64,000 nucleotides of DNA from Wolfiporia cocos (Eukaryota; Basidiomycota; Agaricomycetes; Polyporales; Phaeolaceae): positions 2,914,001 through 2,978,000 of the forward strand of contig JACCLO010000010.1 of NCBI GenBank assembly GCA_029448655.1, in the 5' to 3' direction. The notes beneath the pieces are model-generated. The model was given only the letters and a program-made list of their open reading frames with translations, was not told where the DNA came from and searched no databases. Below, piece by piece: positions 59,320 to 64,000 of this stretch. Every line of letters begins with the position of its first letter. Within the stretch, counting starts at the first letter, position 1. A program made the translations under genes and the position numbers.

Positions 59320-60695
59320 TCTGGTATAAGATCGATGGTCTTGATGCGGTCAGGAATTGCTAGATTTGCAGAGTGCGGATTAGGGACGTACTTGAAGAGG
59401 CTGGATTGCGGGGGTATATAGATGGGTCTATCAAGTCCCCGGAGAAATTGGACGGGAAGGAGAAGGCAATGTACTTGTAACTGTACAGACGCGTCGGAAT
59501 TTGTTTCTGACCATGTGCGAGGAGGGTGCTGATGTTGATGACTTCGTCGGGACAATTACCAGCCATCGCGATACGCTACCAACGCTCGGTCAGACAACCG
59601 ATGAAAAGAAATTTGCGAGTTGCATACGCATATTCACCGTGTTACCAGACTACTGGGACTGGCTCATCCAGGCAATCAACTACCGGACCGGCGTCCCTCA
59701 CTCAGCTGGATCAATTTTACGCATCCTAGGCGAAAACCGCAAAGCAGAATTCCATGCAATGGAAGGACCCCTATACACGAAGCACGGGAGGCTGAGGGTA
59801 GGGATGAACAAGTCGCCCCAGAAGTGCGCCAAATGCAAGAACCTACAGTACAGCGAGGACAAATCCGAAACACGACAAACCGATGGAGGTGTCCAAAGCA
59901 AGGGATGGGACCAGAAGAGAAGGTTGTGGTAGTGGAAGTAAACGCATCAGAACACACGTTTGCGTCCACGCTCATCGCAGTGCAAGAGAGTGACGAGCTA
60001 ATACTGGGCATTTCATTTATGATAAAGCTGGCTCGGTGACACGGGTGCGACATTTCCCGTAACCAGGCGACAGAATGATTACTTCAAAACTATCGCGCTA
60101 CGCTAAGCGCCATTGTCCGCAGCGCGGACTCAACGCCAGCGTTGAGCAGCAGAACAGTGAAACTATACGCGAACTACAACGGTGAGCGTACGCTTTTGAC
60201 GCTCAAGAACGTGAGTCACGCACCTGGCATCCCGCATAATCTGGTCTTGCTCAGGAGCATCGAAGCAGCACGCTACAAGATTGCGATAGCAAGAGGAGTC
60301 CTCGTACCGACTATCCTGTCCGCAAAGATGTATGGCTCGCGGACACGTCTATCGTGGTACCTGTGTCAGTCGGATGTGACCATGTGAATGAGGCAACCAA
60401 AGGCGGCGGCGAAGCCAATGCGAAATGGACCTGGCATGAGGTGCATCGCGAGTTCAGGAATATCAGCCCACAGTAAATACGGATGTCTAGGACGAAGGAC
60501 GCGGTCCAACGGGCGCCGTGCACAAGTCGAATAAGCAGAATGTGCGGTGTAAAGTATGGCGCGAAGCAGCACATCGAACCGTTCCTGCATAAACCAGATG
60601 CTAACATGCCGGAATGGAGAGATTGCCTGCGGATAATGGCAAGATGTCAATTGCGGATCCGAGTCTTGCGTAGAGATGCAGGTGTCCCCCCAGGG

Positions 60696-60727
60696 CCCCC
60701 CCCCCCCCCCCCCCCCCCCGGGGGGGA
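60696..60727. repeat. Poly-C run joined to poly-G run
   Basis: About 25 C directly followed by about 8 G inside the Copia relic. The neighbouring Copia motifs are in reverse of their usual order across this point. It may be an assembly join or a homopolymer artefact. Confidence 0.6.
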
Positions 60728-61135
60728 ATAACACTGCCGAACGCTCAAACCTCGCGGCTATGCTACCTCACTGAAGGACCCGTCGCCGAGCGCGCACTAG
60801 GTGACAAGACGCCGGCGGAGGTTTTCAGCGGGCGCCGTCGAGCCTGCAAAAATGTTGGAAGGACTAACGCTAGACCAGAAGCGAGAGTTAGGTCCGGAAT
60901 CGGAGTCATGGCGGGTGGCAGCATGAAGTGCAGCGCTTCTGGGATCTGGGGGCACGGCGGATCGAGAAGTCACGGAATGTCATAGCTGCGGTAGAATGGA
61001 GGTATCTGAGCACAACCAGCTGCGCAGCTGTAATAGGAACGACTGTCTTCCTATACTCAGGCTGATTTATGAGCCTAATGCAATTCCACTGCGCGAGTGA
61101 CGGGAGCGCTGCAGTGACGCACTCATGCCACGTGA

Positions 61136-61919
61136 CAGGGCCCTCTTGAACTTCAACCACTACCACCACACCGACCAGGGAGGGGGCTGCTGGCCCTCCA
61201 GCTTCCTTTCCTCCCCCTCGCCTCTGCTCTAGCAAGCGAGGGTCGGGCTTCAGCACCTCGACCATTGGTGTCTGGCGACGACGCTGCGCCCCTCATCGCC
61301 CCCACTGCGCCTTTTGCGTGGGCGGCCTTTTGGGTCCCTTGTGGCCCCCCACATAACCCGGGCCTTTTGCGCCCCACGCATAACCGCTTCACCCGCCACG
61401 ACCTTGTCTGGCCACACTCAATCTCCTCCACCCAGCCGCCGCTGCCCATCGCACAGGGAAGGGTGCGCACAGCGGCCTGCGGGAATTTCCGGCTCGCTAC
61501 CCGACTTGCGCTGGTGGCCGGAACCCAGGGCGTCCCGCTCAACCCGACACTCACCCTCCCCATAGGCAAGCCGCCTTCACAGCAAGTTCCTTGGGCCAAC
61601 GCTGGCGTACGCATCTAGGAGGATCGCGGTGGACATGGGATAGGGTACCATTTTCTCTTATGTCGTCCATTCCTTCCCCTCGTATTATCCCGCAGCTTCG
61701 CTGCCTTACATACACTCTGGGTTTGTCGTCACGCACTCCACCTGATGTCGCGCGTTCGCGCCGGCCGCACATACATCACGCCTCCAGGGCGTCGACGTTT
61801 CTGTGCCCCCCCACCTTATCCTGACCCCACCTTAACCCACCATACACACACATCGAGCCTCGCTCGGCCGTATTTGTACTTAGTTTAGCATATAAACGTA
61901 TTCATCATCATCATCATCA
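61136..61919 (+). mobile_element. Non-LTR (SINE or truncated LINE) insertion
   Basis: A 784-bp GC-rich segment inserted in the Copia relic. It is flanked by identical 15-bp target duplications ACTCATGCCACGTGA (61121-61135 and 61920-61934) and ends in a simple TCA/ATC repeat tail (from 61901), the signs of target-primed retroposition. It contains Pro/Ala-rich open frames but no reverse transcriptase or endonuclease motif that I can recognise, so it is a 5'-truncated LINE or a SINE-like unit. The perfect duplication points to a young insertion. Confidence 0.75.
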
Positions 61920-63190
61920 ACTCATGCCACGTGATGCGCCGGAAGACTTGGAAGTTAGATGGACGCACCTCAGCTCAGACTCCAAGACTTTGCATGAGGG
62001 AACTAGCATGTACCGCACAGGCCGATAGCTCACCAGATGAGCAAATATGCACTAACTGGGAAAGAAGTACTACTGGAAGAACCGCCCGAAACAGGCAGGG
62101 GGTGTGTGGAATTGCCAACCCGCGCATGCGACTGGGCTCCAAATGACTTGATTCAGACATGTGCGTGTACACCCGAAGTATACATGATGGTCGATGCTGA
62201 TTATTGATTCACCTTTGCTTATGCGACAACTGAAGGACGAGCTCAGAGTTTATTCTCCTTTCGACATCACCATTCTTGGGCCTAGCGACTGCTTCCAGGA
62301 CTCAAAATGCAGCTTTATAGATTGTGTGGATACTCAACATCTCACAATTGTAACTTGTTCAGACTGTACTCGAGCGGTTTTTTTGAATTATCCCATTGCA
62401 CTGAACATAATTATAATCCCGGCCCCGCCGGATTGAACGTGAGGCTGCAGAAGACGCCCGACAACGTTGTGCTCACTGGCCTGCTTATCAGGCACAGAGG
62501 CACCAATTTGCAGCCTCATGCACGCAGCACTGAGAAAACGATTATATATTGCATACACTGTGCACAGCCTCTCGCAGTATAGCGTGCGATATTCCTACAC
62601 GCAAAAGACTGCTGCGAAGCACATCCTGCGCTACCTCAAGGGAACACAAGATTCTGGGCATGCCTATAGAGCACCGGATCACGGGAGCCGACCACCCTAG
62701 AATCATCGATCATCCTTGGACGTACGCCGACGAGCAAATTTGGACGGTCGTGAGTAGATCTCCAGCTCTGCATCTTTGGTCTGAAATAGTGCTATCATCA
62801 GAAGTTGAAAGAAACAATCGACTGTTGCACTGTCGATCATGTAAGCCGAATACACAGTCATCTATACCGTAGCACAACACGCAATTTGGCTATGTGTGCT
62901 TCTCGCCGAGCTGAACTCTCGTGAGACAAACCAACAAGATCCACATGGACAATTACGCGACAGTCGCGTTTCGTGAGATTCGGTGCAGCATGAGTGATCT
63001 ATGCACATCTGCATTCGGTACAATTTCATTCGCAGATGTATCAAGGCGGACACAATTACACTTGAATACTGCCCGATGTATTGCAATACGGCCGATTTGT
63101 TCACGAAGACGCTTTCCTATCAAGCGTCGAAGACTCTTGGGCTCTTTATACGGAGTTGAGGGTAGCATCATTGTTGTTGCTATGGCCACA

Positions 63191-63630
63191 GTCAGCTAAC
63201 CCGTAGCCACCATAGTACTCACCGTACATTTTCCTCTAGCGTTGCCACAATCACTGCGCTACGTTCCCACGGGCGCTGGTTCATATATATAACCTCATTG
63301 CGGTACGCACCCTCCTTGGACCACTATACTTGCAAACGCAATATATTCAAGGCGGAATTTGAAATCTGACTTCTTCTGATTCATTCGCATGATCATTGAC
63401 TATGTTGCTTTGTGCTAGTTCTATATAAGACGTGCAAGCCTACAGTGAGAGGTGAAATCTATCGTCTCGGAACATTTTGTTACTGTTCGGAAACTATTCA
63501 CAATAGAGATTGAATTACAGACATGCGAGCAAACGATCTTTCTTAATATCATATACCCGCAAGCACTGAGGCGCTCGCCATGATACTCCGACAGTCATTA
63601 TTCTACGAAGTGCAACGAGAACATCCTACA
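63191..63630. other. Intergenic, right flank of Copia relic
   Basis: AT-rich; contains TATATATAACC near 63284 and CTATATAAGACG near 63420, either of which could lie in a 3' LTR, but no partner copy was seen. Confidence 0.35.
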
Positions 63631-64000
63631 CTATTTCCTTCCCTCCTTCCTTGCAGTGATCTTTGCAAACATAGCTTTATATGCCTGTCTTTCTAGCTTT
63701 CCTCTCTCTTCACTAGTCTGTAGATGGGGTGCCACAGCGTTCAGCGCCTGCGACGCCTTCCGCATCCTCTCCTGCTTCTCCTGTTCAACCGCTGTGATGA
63801 ATGCGTGCCTGAGTTTAGTATAATTTTCCGCCTTGGCTTCATCCTCCTCTGCTTTGACCTGCCTGTCATACTCATCCATGTCCCGTTTGGCCTTCTCATC
63901 GTCCATTATCGGCACGGCTTTCCAAAATTTACCCATGTCTCTATAATACTTCTCTTCCCTCCTGATCATCCCTTTCTTATCTCCACTCACTTTCTTCACA
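63631..64000 (-). CDS. Partial charged, helical protein (runs off the window)
   Basis: The frame is open from the right edge to a stop at 63631, about 122 residues. It is rich in Lys, Glu and Arg with long helical or coiled-coil character (DEKAKRDMDEYDRQVKAEED, KLERQAYKAMFAKITARKEG). There is no ATG in the visible frame start, so the 5' part lies outside the window. No family is recognised. The even charge pattern and lack of stops suggest a true last exon. Confidence 0.45.
   Translation of the reverse strand, partial: VKKVSGDKKGMIRREEKYYRDMGKFWKAVPIMDDEKAKRDMDEYDRQVKAEEDEAKAENYTKLRHAFITAVEQEKQERMRKASQALNAVAPHLQTSEERGKLERQAYKAMFAKITARKEGRK

Larger units (their letters stand above)
59320..63190 (+). 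mobile_element. Decayed Ty1/Copia retrotransposon
   Basis: Broken pieces in gag-pol order on the plus strand: gag RVRDVLEEAGLRGYIDGSIK (about 59371-59430) and the 59501-59932 frame; a protease/pre-integrase segment LTLKNVSHAPGIPHNLVLLR (60190-60260); integrase-flank pieces KPDANMPEW (about 60590) and KTPAEVFSGRR (about 60808-60840); an RT/RNase H part LYIAYTVHSLSQY and TAAKHILRYLKGTQDSGHAY (62535-62670); and the RNase H end ADLFTKTLSYQASKTLGL (63090-63145). Stops and frameshifts are throughout and much of RT is missing. It is interrupted by a retroposed insert and a poly-C/poly-G tract. No LTRs were identified. Confidence 0.8.

Noticed and set aside
59320..63190. CRISPR, integron or prophage-like content
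   Set aside because: The DNA is eukaryotic, with spliceosomal introns and nuclear tRNA introns; the repeats are TIRs, retroelement pieces or coding repeats.

Overview
The window is nuclear DNA of a filamentous basidiomycete, most likely an agaricomycete (mushroom, polypore or crust fungus). The genes are split by many short GT-AG introns, mostly about 45-65 bp. The families are typical of that group: microsomal P450s of the PPGP type, an allantoate-permease-like MFS transporter, F-box proteins, WD40 fusions, Copia remnants and several small TIR elements. The species cannot be named from the sequence alone. Models were built by hand from frames and splice signals, so exon edges are predictions.

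Layout. 1-4.8 kb: repeat-rich sequence with an inverted pair of LTR-like segments and a truncated F-box relic. 4.8-6.9 kb: P450 gene 1. 8.8-14.4 kb: a GC-rich island holding a Rho-family GTPase gene (12162-14026) with a 7-nt microexon. 15-15.7 kb: an unidentified protein with a frame break. 17.1-19.5 kb: MFS transporter. 20.5-23.6 kb: P450 gene 2, bracketed by two nearly identical intron-containing tRNA-Glu genes. 24.5-38.6 kb: three paralogous genes on the minus strand, each encoding an uncharacterised two-part N-terminal module, an acidic linker and an eight-blade WD40 region. An F-box gene lies between the second and third, and is itself bracketed by a diverged ~0.5 kb direct repeat. 39.5-42.4 kb: a secreted protein of four repeats in A-B-B-A order. 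42.6-43.4 kb: a small coiled-coil, Mug135-like gene. 43.8-45.8 kb: a RING finger apparently fused to a Tup1-like WD40 propeller. 46.3-47.2 kb: a nested pair of MITEs. 47.7-47.9 kb: a decayed aconitase fragment. 48.7-52.8 kb: an Hsp104/ClpB-like disaggregase. 53.2-53.9 kb: a 700-bp TA-flanked element. 54.2-55.3 kb: a protein of three divergent ubiquitin-like domains. 56.3-57.7 kb: a multi-pass membrane protein. 59.3-63.2 kb: a decayed Copia element carrying a retroposed insert with a perfect 15-bp target duplication. 63.6 kb to the end: a partial charged ORF.

Functional themes. Several neighbours concern protein quality control and turnover (Hsp104-like, RING, F-box, triple UBL), but nothing shows they work together. 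The best candidate for something undescribed is the three-gene WD40 fusion family. Fungal proteins that carry variable WD40 propellers include non-self recognition receptors, so a sensing role is one testable idea; the N-terminal module has no function I can assign. The A-B-B-A secreted protein, the triple-UBL protein and the RING-Tup1 fusion are the next most unusual items.
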